DNA of 64,000 bases, from NCBI GenBank assembly GCA_001644045.1, contig LUUF01000019.1:147175-211174 (forward strand). Reading direction: 5' to 3'. The notes beneath the pieces are model-generated. The model had not been told where the DNA came from and made no database searches. It saw nothing but the letters and a program-made list of their open reading frames with translations. The DNA is from Methylomonas methanica (GTDB lineage Bacteria > Pseudomonadota > Gammaproteobacteria > Methylococcales > Methylomonadaceae). The translations under genes and the position numbers were made by a program. Below are positions 19,711-27,643 of the stretch, piece by piece (positions within the stretch are counted from its first letter, which is position 1; each line of letters begins with the position of its first letter).

Positions 19711-21435
19711 CTATTCTTTATTGCGAGTAACCCACACCGAATCGAGATTGAGGGTTTTCTTGATTTTCGCCGCATAAGACGCCGCTTCGTATTGGGTTTT
19801 AAAACCGTCCACAAACAAACGGTACCAATTTTCGCCCTTGGATTCGGTTTTGACTACCTTGGCAGGGACACCCTTGCCCGCGAACTCTTGGGCCTTACTC
19901 TTGGCATACCAATCCTGTTTAAACGCAATTAAATTGACCGCCCAATTTTCCTCTACCGGTTCCGGCTTTTTCTTTTCCGGTTTAGGTGCCGGCGCAGACG
20001 CCATCGCCCGGCCTTTTTCCAATGCACTGACCTTGTTTTGCAAGGCTTCTATCGCTGCGCCAATTTGCATGATCTGGCCGCCGATTTCGGGAGAAGGCTT
20101 AGCCTGATCGCCGTTCGCTTTTGCAGCACCAGCATCCGCATGCGTTGCTTTACTCAATTCCGCGATCTGGGTGGCCATCACACCGTTGCTCACCGTCAAT
20201 TCGTCCAACTGCTTGCGCAACATCTCCTTATCCGCCGCATCGGTGGCGGGCGCCGCATTCACCTGTTCCTGCAATTTACCGATAATGGCGACCAACTCGC
20301 CGACTTGCGATTTGGCGATCATGCCATGTATACCTAATCCGGTACCAATCAGCAAAGCCGCAACCGCGATACCATTGGCGACATAGGCAGTTACCGGTTT
20401 TTTAGCGGCCAAGGCATCCACGGCCCGCTTGGTTTTTTTCTGTTCGGTCTGCACGCTTTCCAGATTATCCAGACAACCGAGCAGCTCATTTTTGCTCGCC
20501 GCCTCGGTCAAATCGTGTCGGATCTGTTGTTGATGCTTCTTGATGTCGACGATATTCCGATTCAGCGCAGCAATTTCACTACTATGATCGACTACTTGTA
20601 TTTGCGGTACCGGGGCAGCTTGAACTTGCTCGACCACTTCGGCTACCGCTGCTATCTCCGGCTCATTGCTCTGCACGACGACTAATTCTTCGTCGCTATC
20701 CTGATCGCTGACCGCTGCCGCCAATACCTGATCCAAATCTGGCTCCGGCTCCAAGGGGCTTGGTTGGACGCCAGCACTTGGCTCTGCCAAATCGGCAAAA
20801 TCGTCGACAATCGGCTGTACCGGTGGCGCGTATTCGTCGTCCGCGGAAATATCGAAATCCGCAATCAGAAAATCGGCATTGCCGCCAGCCAATTCAGCGT
20901 CATCGGAAAACTCGTCTATTTCGGCCATATTCTCCAGCTCGTCCCCAGCTGTTTCCGGCACACCCACCGCGACGACCGTTGTATCCTCGGCAAAATCGTC
21001 GACTTGACCGACTCGTTCTAACTCTGCAACTTCTTCGAACACATCGTCGACTGCCAGTTCTACTGGGTCTTGGCGGTTTTCCGCATCGACGACATCGGCA
21101 AACTCATCATCGACAACTTGCTGTTCGCGTCCGGGATTAATGCCAAGGTCGACATCCAAATCGTCGCCAAACTCGTCAATATCGTCGGCTAAACTTGATG
21201 CTGCGCTGGGCTCATTCGTACTCAGTAATTCATCAATATCCGCAAATTCGTCGATTTCCTGTTGAGCATCACGCTCGAATGTTTCATCGCCCACCAACAA
21301 ACGGTCGATAGCTTCGTCATCATCTATCGCGCCAACCTGTTGCTCGGCAGGATCGCCGATATTGAGCATGGCATCCAGGTCGTCGGCGAACGCATCCAAG
21401 GTTTTTTTGTTTTTACTACCAGTCGATTCAGCCAT
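19711..21435 (-). CDS. SPOR-domain membrane protein with long acidic N-terminus
   Basis: 574 residues. Residues 1-260 are strongly acidic and low-complexity, with recurring DEFADxxE-type units; about 285-345 is coiled-coil; 348-374 is one transmembrane helix; 375-430 is a second coiled-coil; 497-570 is a SPOR domain (NWAVNLIAFKQDWYAKSKA ... WYRLFVDGFKTQYEAASYAAK). SPOR domains bind denuded peptidoglycan at division sites. The topology implied is a cytoplasmic acidic tail with the SPOR domain in the periplasm. The size and acidity of the cytoplasmic part are unusual compared with FtsN/DamX. Confidence 0.82.
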   Translation of the reverse strand: MAESTGSKNKKTLDAFADDLDAMLNIGDPAEQQVGAIDDDEAIDRLLVGDETFERDAQQEIDEFADIDELLSTNEPSAASSLADDIDEFGDDLDVDLGINPGREQQVVDDEFADVVDAENRQDPVELAVDDVFEEVAELERVGQVDDFAEDTTVVAVGVPETAGDELENMAEIDEFSDDAELAGGNADFLIADFDISADDEYAPPVQPIVDDFADLAEPSAGVQPSPLEPEPDLDQVLAAAVSDQDSDEELVVVQSNEPEIAAVAEVVEQVQAAPVPQIQVVDHSSEIAALNRNIVDIKKHQQQIRHDLTEAASKNELLGCLDNLESVQTEQKKTKRAVDALAAKKPVTAYVANGIAVAALLIGTGLGIHGMIAKSQVGELVAIIGKLQEQVNAAPATDAADKEMLRKQLDELTVSNGVMATQIAELSKATHADAGAAKANGDQAKPSPEIGGQIMQIGAAIEALQNKVSALEKGRAMASAPAPKPEKKKPEPVEENWAVNLIAFKQDWYAKSKAQEFAGKGVPAKVVKTESKGENWYRLFVDGFKTQYEAASYAAKIKKTLNLDSVWVTRNKE

Positions 21436-21498
21436 GTTTATTCTCGTTTAAGTCGCGCATCGCGCGGCAAATCCTGATTAGCGAAGCACCGCAATATT

Positions 21499-22230
21499 TC
21501 ATTTAACCGCTGTCACCAAGGCATTGACCTCCATACGCTGCTGCAAGTCTATGTCCCGAAAACCGGCGTCGGCCATCTGCGCCAATGCAACCGATTCGCG
21601 CATGACGTGATTTTCCGACTCGTCGTTAAACAAATGGACTATCCAATGTTCCAGCAGATCCAGCCGGTTAATCTCGGTCAACACCTTAAAATAGCCGCCG
21701 ACTTCTCGCTGGGTGCTGCGCGTATGCGCGGAAATATCGTCCAGTGCGTAACGATCACCATTGACGAATTTGCCACCCGGCTTTAACACCCGGTATATTT
21801 CGGCAAGGACCCGGCGACGATAATCGATATGGAAATTATGCAAGGTATATGCCGACGCCAAAATATCGACACTCTCGCTCGCCAGCGCCTGCAATGCCGT
21901 CAACGCATCCTCGCTGGAAAAACTCAGTCTGCCGGCCGCAATCCAGTCCCGCAAACTCTGCTTTGCCTGACTTTGCATGGTAGGTTCGTTATCGACGCTT
22001 AATACCCGCAAGTTATCCGCGGCGGACAGAATTGCTAATGTGGTGATACCGGTGCCGCCGCCGAGTTCAACCACCGTCTGCGTAGTGTTTTGCGCGTCAC
22101 AGTAAGCGCCGACGATTTCGCCCACCAAGCGACTCATTTCCGTCGCAAAGGGGCATATCAATTTCAGCATTTGGTATTCCTGGCCAATCACGCCGGAAAA
22201 CATCGCATCGAAAGGCTTATCGGCTGTCAT
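21499..22230 (-). CDS. Class I SAM-dependent methyltransferase
   Basis: 243 residues from the ATG at 22230, which overlaps the stop of the upstream DUF1244 gene (ATGA), so translation is coupled. The SAM-binding motif I is VVELGGGTGITTLAI; RVLSVDNEP is motif II and YRVLKPGGKFVNGD motif III. The substrate is unknown. A longer frame to 22311 lies inside the upstream gene and is not used. Confidence 0.87.
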   Translation of the reverse strand: MTADKPFDAMFSGVIGQEYQMLKLICPFATEMSRLVGEIVGAYCDAQNTTQTVVELGGGTGITTLAILSAADNLRVLSVDNEPTMQSQAKQSLRDWIAAGRLSFSSEDALTALQALASESVDILASAYTLHNFHIDYRRRVLAEIYRVLKPGGKFVNGDRYALDDISAHTRSTQREVGGYFKVLTEINRLDLLEHWIVHLFNDESENHVMRESVALAQMADAGFRDIDLQQRMEVNALVTAVK

Positions 22231-22532
22231 GGCTGCGCTTTTAGTTTTTGTTTTGCATCGTACGCAGCCAACTGCTCGGGAGTGGCTTCGCGTTGATATT
22301 GGTCTTTCCATTCGTTGTAAGGCATACCGTAGACAATTTCCCGAGCTTGCTCGTAATCAATGTCAATGCCGCGCTCGGCAGCGGCGGCTGTATACCATTT
22401 CGCTAGGCAATTCCGGCAGAAATCGGCTAGCACCATCAGCTCGATATTTTGTACTTCGGTATGCTGTTGCAGATGGGCAAGTAATTGTCTGAAAGCCGCG
22501 GCTTCCAGCTCAACATTATTGGACTGAACCAT
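22227..22532 (-). CDS. DUF1244 family protein
   Basis: 101 residues starting MVQSNNVELEAAAFRQLL behind a strong AGGAGGA site. The core LMVLADFCRNCLAKWY and GIDIDYEQAREIVYGMPYNEWK are characteristic of DUF1244, a small helical family of unknown function. The C-terminal tail is charged. A longer frame to 22667 exists but only 22532 has a ribosome site. It is coupled to the methyltransferase gene. Confidence 0.9.
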   Translation of the reverse strand: MVQSNNVELEAAAFRQLLAHLQQHTEVQNIELMVLADFCRNCLAKWYTAAAAERGIDIDYEQAREIVYGMPYNEWKDQYQREATPEQLAAYDAKQKLKAQP

Positions 22533-22645
22533 GAAATCCTCCTTTAAAACCGGCATTTTAGCAGCAAAGCCGCCAGGCTCATGTACAATTGCTGCCAAAG
22601 ATTCTACAATGAAGTAATTGATACTTGGGCTTTTGATCGCGTTTC

Positions 22646-22975
22646 GTGAACACCATACACAGTTCATCCTTGGCTTTTTATCCGGTTGGCTATAACCAGC
22701 CTAAAGCCGCACGGCCGGATAATAATCATGAACAAAAGCAAAAACCCAATAGCGACGAAACCGGCGTTACTCGGCAGAATTCCGATTTACCCAAAACCTC
22801 GTCAACTGCTCAAATTAAAGCAGCTTTGGCAGACAACGGATTGACGGTGAGCAATAACGATCAACCAAACAATTCGCGCACGTTGAAAGCACTGAACGCG
22901 TATACAGAAAACCGCAACCAACCCGCTCAACTTCGGGTTGCCGAGATCATTTCCGGTATCGACCTTTACGTCTAA
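22646..22975 (+). CDS. Hypothetical protein, 109 aa
   Basis: Starts with GTG at 22646. The first two-thirds are polar and disordered (Asn/Gln/Lys-rich, KAARPDNNHEQKQKPN); the last 30 residues, RTLKALNAYTENRNQPAQLRVAEIISGIDLYV, form a more conserved-looking helical module, here split: RTLKALNAYTENR then AELISGIDLYV-like (AEIISGIDLYV). I do not recognise a family. It precedes yciB by 27 bp, so it may be the first gene of that operon. Confidence 0.5.
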   Translation: MNTIHSSSLAFYPVGYNQPKAARPDNNHEQKQKPNSDETGVTRQNSDLPKTSSTAQIKAALADNGLTVSNNDQPNNSRTLKALNAYTENRNQPAQLRVAEIISGIDLYV

Positions 22976-23002
22976 CCATCCCACCATCTTTAACCGCCAA
23001 TC

Positions 23003-23545
23003 ATGAAACCGCTTTTAGAGTTTTTCCCTATTGTTCTATTCTTTGTCGCCTATAAACTGTACGACATTTATATTGCCACTGCCGTGGTAATCGCCGCCAC
23101 AGTTGTGCAGGTCATAGCCTATTGGCTGCTGTATCGTAAAGTGGAAACCATGCAGTGGATTACGCTGGGCTTAATATTGGTAATGGGCGGTGCGACGCTG
23201 TATTTACAGGACGAGCAATTCATAAAATGGAAGCTAACCATCATTGAGTGGCTATTCGGCGGCGCGTTTTTGGTCAGTCAATTCGTCGGCAACAAAACTT
23301 TTATAGAACGCATGATGGGCGCAAACCTCGAATTGCCGGATCGTATCTGGAAACGCCTTAATATGAGCTGGTCTATGTTTTTTATTGGAGTCGGCTGTTT
23401 AAATTTATATGTAATGGCGAACTACAGCACCGACGATTGGGTCAGCTTTAAAACTTTCGGGGTTCCTGGCCTGATGCTAATTTTTATTGCCGTGCAAATG
23501 GTGTTCTTGTATAAGTTTGTTCCCGCCCCAGAGGCTAAAGAATAA
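23003..23545 (+). CDS. yciB: Inner membrane septation protein YciB/IspA-type
   Basis: 180 residues, five hydrophobic helices, starting [19 protein letters not shown], the hallmark N-terminus of the septation protein A family; [27 protein letters not shown] is also typical (conserved IERMMG and WKRLN). In enterobacteria YciB is an inner-membrane protein affecting envelope integrity and septation. The stop overlaps the next ATG (TAATG). Confidence 0.94.
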   Translation: MKPLLEFFPIVLFFVAYKLYDIYIATAVVIAATVVQVIAYWLLYRKVETMQWITLGLILVMGGATLYLQDEQFIKWKLTIIEWLFGGAFLVSQFVGNKTFIERMMGANLELPDRIWKRLNMSWSMFFIGVGCLNLYVMANYSTDDWVSFKTFGVPGLMLIFIAVQMVFLYKFVPAPEAKE

Positions 23546-23847
23546 TGTTGTACGCCATCATTGCCGAAGATGTTGCGGACAGCTTAAGCAAGCGCCTAGC
23601 CGCTCGTCCGCAGCATTTACAACGATTGAACATATTGCAAGACCAAGGCCGTCTAGTATTAGCTGGCCCACATCCAGCGATAGATAGCGACAACCCCGGC
23701 GACGCCGGATTTAGCGGCAGCCTAATTGTTGCCGAATTTGCCAGTCGGCAGGAAGCCCAAAACTGGGCCGATGCCGATCCTTATATCTCCGCCGGCGTAT
23801 ATGCTCGCGTTACCGTTAAACCTTTCAAACAAGTATTTCCCCAATGA
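23545..23847 (+). CDS. yciI: YciI family protein
   Basis: 100 residues: [25 protein letters not shown], then [11 protein letters not shown] and the [18 protein letters not shown] ending. This is the dimeric alpha/beta ferredoxin-like YciI fold with a conserved active-site-like His/Asp. Its function is not established. Translationally coupled to yciB and overlapping bolA by 4 bp (ATGA). Confidence 0.92.
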   Translation: MLYAIIAEDVADSLSKRLAARPQHLQRLNILQDQGRLVLAGPHPAIDSDNPGDAGFSGSLIVAEFASRQEAQNWADADPYISAGVYARVTVKPFKQVFPQ

Positions 23848-24107
23848 CAGCCGACAATATCAGACAGAAGCTGGAAGAAGCTTTTAAGCCAGAATTAATC
23901 GAAATCATCGACCATAGCGCCGCGCATGCCGGTCACGCCGGTAACAAAGGTGGCGGCCATTTCCATGTCACTCTCGTCTCCACCCAATTTGAAGGTAAGT
24001 CCCTGGTGCAAAGACATCAGCTGGTTTATCAGGCTTTGGGCGACATGATGAAGGATGAAATCCATGCCCTCGGCATTAACGCTTTAACCCCCTCTGAAAA
24101 CAGCTAA
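23844..24107 (+). CDS. BolA family protein
   Basis: 87 residues. The helix-turn-helix-like core has [19 protein letters not shown] and the invariant [13 protein letters not shown]...IHALGINAL. BolA proteins work with monothiol glutaredoxins in Fe-S or regulatory roles. It is the third gene of yciB-yciI-bolA and is followed 14 bp later by a parvulin lipoprotein gene. Confidence 0.93.
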   Translation: MTADNIRQKLEEAFKPELIEIIDHSAAHAGHAGNKGGGHFHVTLVSTQFEGKSLVQRHQLVYQALGDMMKDEIHALGINALTPSENS

Positions 24108-24121
24108 AGGAAATTCTTAAG

Positions 24122-25084
24122 ATGAAACTGAAACTTATCCCCCTGATACTGGCCAGTAGCATACTGTTACCAGGTTGCTTCGAAGAAAAAGCCAAGGATG
24201 CGGCTACACCAGCGGCACCGACTGTCAGCAAAGAAGACGCAGTCGCCTCGGTTAACGGTACCTATATCAGCAAAAAAACCCTGGAAACCTTGGAAAAAGA
24301 AATTGCCGAACGCAGCCAAGGCCAAACATTCCCAAAAGAACAGTTATTGGAAGAACTAATTCAACGCGAATTACTGATTCAGCAAGCCGTGCAAAAACAA
24401 CTGGATAAATCACCGGAAGTAATCGAGCGCATGGCAACTGTTAGAAACTCCTTGCTGTCGCAAGCTGCTTTACAAGATTACCTGAAAGCAAATCCGGTCA
24501 CCGATGAAGAAATCAAAGCCGAATACGACTCAAAAATGGCTAATATGGGTAGCGAATATAAAGCCCGCCATATTTTGGTTAAAACCGAAGACGAAGCGAA
24601 AAAATTGATCGCGGAACTGGAAAAAGGCGGTGATTTTACCGCGCTGGCTAAAAAACATTCCATCGATCCAATGGGGTCGGAAGGTGGCGATTTAGGCTGG
24701 TTTACTGCGGATCGTATGGTACCGCCCTTCTCCGAAGCTGTTGTTGCACTGGAAAACGGCAAATTCAGCAAACAGCCGGTACAAACCCAGTTTGGCTGGC
24801 ACGTGATTCTACGTGAAGAATCCAGAGCGCTAACACCGCCGCCGTTCGACTCTGTTAAAGAACAAATTCGCCCAATGCTGCAGCGCCAAAAAGCGCAAGC
24901 CATGATCGAAAATTTGCGTAAAAACGCCAAAGTTGAAGTTTTGTTGCCGCCGACACCGCCAAAACAAGAAGAAGCTCAACCGGCTGCACCAGCACCTGCT
25001 GCGGAACCTGCCGCCACAGAACCAGCCAGTGCCGCACCAAATGCAGACGTAAAACCTGCCGAACCAGCAACGACTGCTAAGTAA
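24122..25084 (+). CDS. Parvulin-type peptidyl-prolyl isomerase lipoprotein
   Basis: 320 residues. Signal peptide with lipobox LLPGC, lipidated C19. A SurA-N-like helical region (about 40-140) is followed by one PpiC/rotamase domain (about 146-240: KARHILVKTEDEAKKLI, GGDFTALAKKHSIDP, GGDLGWF, QPVQTQFGWHVI). The C-terminal 50 residues are Pro/Ala/Glu-rich and probably unstructured. It should aid folding of exported proteins. It closes the yciB operon and is followed by a 16-bp hairpin. Similar to PrsA/EpsD-type foldases. Confidence 0.9.
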   Translation: MKLKLIPLILASSILLPGCFEEKAKDAATPAAPTVSKEDAVASVNGTYISKKTLETLEKEIAERSQGQTFPKEQLLEELIQRELLIQQAVQKQLDKSPEVIERMATVRNSLLSQAALQDYLKANPVTDEEIKAEYDSKMANMGSEYKARHILVKTEDEAKKLIAELEKGGDFTALAKKHSIDPMGSEGGDLGWFTADRMVPPFSEAVVALENGKFSKQPVQTQFGWHVILREESRALTPPPFDSVKEQIRPMLQRQKAQAMIENLRKNAKVEVLLPPTPPKQEEAQPAAPAPAAEPAATEPASAAPNADVKPAEPATTAK

Positions 25085-25091
25085 TCTTTCG

Positions 25092-25128
25092 ACACAAAAC
25101 AGGGCGAACACGTCGCCCTGTTTTGTGT
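25092..25128 (+). terminator. Long hairpin terminator
   Basis: A perfect 16-bp stem: 25092-25107 pairs with 25113-25128, loop ACACG. Core AGGGCGA / TCGCCCT with A-rich and T-rich flanks; the plus-strand stem itself contains TTTTGTGT. It lies between convergent genes and probably works in both directions. Confidence 0.85.
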
Positions 25129-25171
25129 AATTTATCCCATCAAATCGAGCTCAGCTTAGCTAACAAGCTTT

Positions 25172-25363
25172 CTATGCCGCATGGGCCTGCATCGGCCGGT
25201 TCTGCGTATTTTCATCCAGCAACGCTTTAATGCTGGCGGTGCATTTTCCACACACACCACCCGCGCCCGTGCATTGCATCAACTGCCTGCGATTGCACAC
25301 ACCTTGACTAATTGCTTGCGTAACCTGCCTATCGGTGACCGCTTTACACACACACACGTACAT
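25172..25363 (-). CDS. bfd: Bacterioferritin-associated ferredoxin
   Basis: 63 residues, a [2Fe-2S] BFD-fold protein with the four ligands C4, C6, C38 and C41 (VCVCKAVT ... GGVCGKC). In the family it reduces bacterioferritin to release stored iron. A near-perfect Fur box lies about 30 bp upstream, so it should be induced by iron starvation. No bacterioferritin gene is in the window. The poly-polar C-terminal tail after residue 50 is unremarkable. Confidence 0.93.
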   Translation of the reverse strand: MYVCVCKAVTDRQVTQAISQGVCNRRQLMQCTGAGGVCGKCTASIKALLDENTQNRPMQAHAA

Positions 25364-25392
25364 AACACCCTCTCTTAAATCATATGCGTACT

Positions 25393-25411
25393 AATGATAA
25401 CAATTATCATT
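25393..25411 (-). promoter_or_regulatory. Fur box upstream of bfd
   Basis: AATGATAA-CAA-TTATCATT: a perfect 8+8 palindrome with a 3-bp centre, matching the 19-bp Fur consensus built from GATAAT-type repeats. It is placed 30 bp upstream of the bfd start codon, in promoter position. Confidence 0.85.
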
Positions 25412-25597
25412 TAAAAGTAAAGTATCCACCATCACATTTTTCCACTCGAACTTCCCAAACCAAACATAGTCTGAAGAAGCAATTACCCTGCTTTGCTGAG
25501 GAAATACGCGGGATTGAGGCACGAACCCGAATTGCAAATCCGGGTTTGTTCATGATTAAATAGGACGATAACCTTTTCGTCATTTATTACAGAGCCA

Positions 25598-26077
25598 ATG
25601 ATGCAAGACTATCAAACCCAAAAACCCACGGTGTTGGAAATACTGAACACTCATCAAGCGATGCCGGGTAATCTGTTGCCGATTTTGCATGGTATTCAGG
25701 ACACCCTGGGCTACATCCCGCCGGCCGCCGTAGTGGACATTGCCAAGTCGCTCAATCTTTCCCAAGCGGAAGTTCATGGGGTTATTAGTTTTTATCATTA
25801 TTTTCGGGAGACACCGCCTGGAGAACATACGATACGCATTTGTCGAGCCGAATCATGTCAAGCCATGAACGGCAAAGCCCTGGAAAGTCATGCTAAACAA
25901 CAACTTGGCATCGATTTTCACGAAACCACAGCCGACGGAGTTTTTTCGCTAGAACCGGTTTATTGCTTGGGTAACTGTGCTTGTTCACCGTCGATTACCG
26001 TAGACGACGAGGTAATTGGCCGCGTCACAACCGAAAAATTCGATCGATTGTTAGCCACTTATAAAGGTGCCAAATAA
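25598..26077 (+). CDS. fdsG: NAD-dependent formate dehydrogenase gamma subunit
   Basis: 159 residues, NuoE-like thioredoxin-fold [2Fe-2S] protein. The iron-sulfur cysteines are in CRAESCQAMNG and YCLGNCACSP. It is part of the soluble FdsABG electron-transfer chain passing formate electrons to NAD+. The start is ATG 25598 (a second ATG follows at 25601). The stop overlaps the fdsB ATG. In a methylotroph this enzyme makes NADH from formate in the last step of C1 oxidation. Confidence 0.95.
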   Translation: MMQDYQTQKPTVLEILNTHQAMPGNLLPILHGIQDTLGYIPPAAVVDIAKSLNLSQAEVHGVISFYHYFRETPPGEHTIRICRAESCQAMNGKALESHAKQQLGIDFHETTADGVFSLEPVYCLGNCACSPSITVDDEVIGRVTTEKFDRLLATYKGAK

Positions 26078-27621
26078 TGACCCGCGTATTTATTTCCCGC
26101 GATTCCACCGCGCTTTCCTTAGGTGCGGAGCAAGTTGCCAAGACCTTAGCACAGCAAGCGTCCAGCAAAGGCCAATCAGTAGAAATCGTCCGCAATGGCT
26201 CACGCGGATTGTTCTGGCTGGAACCACTCGTCGAAGTCGAAACCAGCGAAGGCAGAGTAGCCTATGGCCCGGTTCAAGCAGAAGATGTAGCGTCATTACT
26301 CGATGCCGGCCTGCTGGAAGGCAAGCAACATACGCTTTATTTAGGCAACATTGAAGAAATAGCTTATTTCAAAAATCAAAACCGCCTTACCTTTGCCCGC
26401 GTTGGCTTAACCGACCCAGTCAACATTCAAGATTATTTGGCGCACGATGGATACCGCGGTTTGAAAAATGCGTTGGCCTTGCAACAAACCGAGATCGTCA
26501 AACAAGTGACTGACTCAGGCTTGCGCGGTCGTGGCGGCGCAGCGTTTCCGACCGGCATCAAATGGAATACGGTGTTAAACGCGCCCGCAGATCAAAAATA
26601 CATCGTCTGCAACGCCGACGAAGGCGACTCAGGCACATTTTCCGACCGGATGATCATGGAAGGCGACCCCTTCGTGTTGATAGAAGGCATGACCATCGCC
26701 GGCCTGGCTGTCGGCGCTACCCAAGGTTATATTTATCTGCGCGTCGAATACCCGCACGCCAAGATTGCTCTGAACCAAGCCATCGAAGCCGCTTACAAGA
26801 ACGGTTATTTAGGCGAAAACATCCAAAACAGCGGCAAAACCTTCCACCTAGAGGTTCGTAGCGGTGCGGGCGCTTATATCTGCGGCGAAGAAACATCGTT
26901 GTTGGAAAGTTTGGAAGGCAAACGCGGATTAGTGCGTTTTAAGCCGCCTCTCCCCGCTATCGTTGGCCTGTTCGGCAAACCGACCATCGTCAACAATGTC
27001 ATTTCGCTGGCCTCGATTCCGGTGATCCTGGACAAAGGCGGCGAATATTATAAAAACTACGGCATGGGCCGTTCGCGCGGTACCCTCCCCCTACAATTGG
27101 CGGGCAACATCAAACATCCGGGTTTGTTTGAAGTGGCTTTCGGCATGACCCTGCGCGAACTGCTTTACGACTACGGCGGCGGTTCCGCCAGCGGCCGACC
27201 GATACGCGCAGTGCAGGTGGGCGGACCGTTGGGCGCTTATCTGCATGAAGGCCAGTTCGATACTCCGCTGGATTACGAAGCCTTCGCGGCCATATCAGCG
27301 GTATTGGGTCATGGCGGCATCGTGGTTCACGACGACACCGTCAACATGGCCGACATGGCGCGTTATGCGATGGAATTTTGTGTGGAAGAATCCTGCGGCA
27401 AATGCACACCTTGCCGGATCGGATCGACACGTGGCGTCGAAGTCATAGACCGCATCGTCGACGGCGCGCAAAAGGATAAAAATACCGTGTTGTTGCGCGA
27501 CTTGTGTGACACCATGACTTACGGATCTTTGTGTGCGATGGGCGGCATGACACCATTCCCGGTGTTGAGCGCGCTGAATCATTTCCCTGAAGACTTTGGC
27601 CTCGAAGCCGCCAAAGCCTGA
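26077..27621 (+). CDS. fdsB: NAD-dependent formate dehydrogenase beta subunit
   Basis: 514 residues, NuoF-like. An N-terminal thioredoxin-like extension precedes the NADH/FMN domain (GRGGAAFPTGIKW, then NADEGDSGTFSDR) and a C-terminal 4Fe-4S site in ESCGKCTPCRIGS. It carries the NAD+-reducing site of the complex. Translation is coupled to fdsG. No missing ligands were seen. Confidence 0.96.
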   Translation: MTRVFISRDSTALSLGAEQVAKTLAQQASSKGQSVEIVRNGSRGLFWLEPLVEVETSEGRVAYGPVQAEDVASLLDAGLLEGKQHTLYLGNIEEIAYFKNQNRLTFARVGLTDPVNIQDYLAHDGYRGLKNALALQQTEIVKQVTDSGLRGRGGAAFPTGIKWNTVLNAPADQKYIVCNADEGDSGTFSDRMIMEGDPFVLIEGMTIAGLAVGATQGYIYLRVEYPHAKIALNQAIEAAYKNGYLGENIQNSGKTFHLEVRSGAGAYICGEETSLLESLEGKRGLVRFKPPLPAIVGLFGKPTIVNNVISLASIPVILDKGGEYYKNYGMGRSRGTLPLQLAGNIKHPGLFEVAFGMTLRELLYDYGGGSASGRPIRAVQVGGPLGAYLHEGQFDTPLDYEAFAAISAVLGHGGIVVHDDTVNMADMARYAMEFCVEESCGKCTPCRIGSTRGVEVIDRIVDGAQKDKNTVLLRDLCDTMTYGSLCAMGGMTPFPVLSALNHFPEDFGLEAAKA

Positions 27622-27643
27622 TCGCGATTACCAGGAGATAAAT

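Noticed and set aside
25545..25597. AACCCG/CGGGTT hairpin upstream of fdsG as a regulator
   Set aside because: Short stem in a region without other signals; too weak to call.
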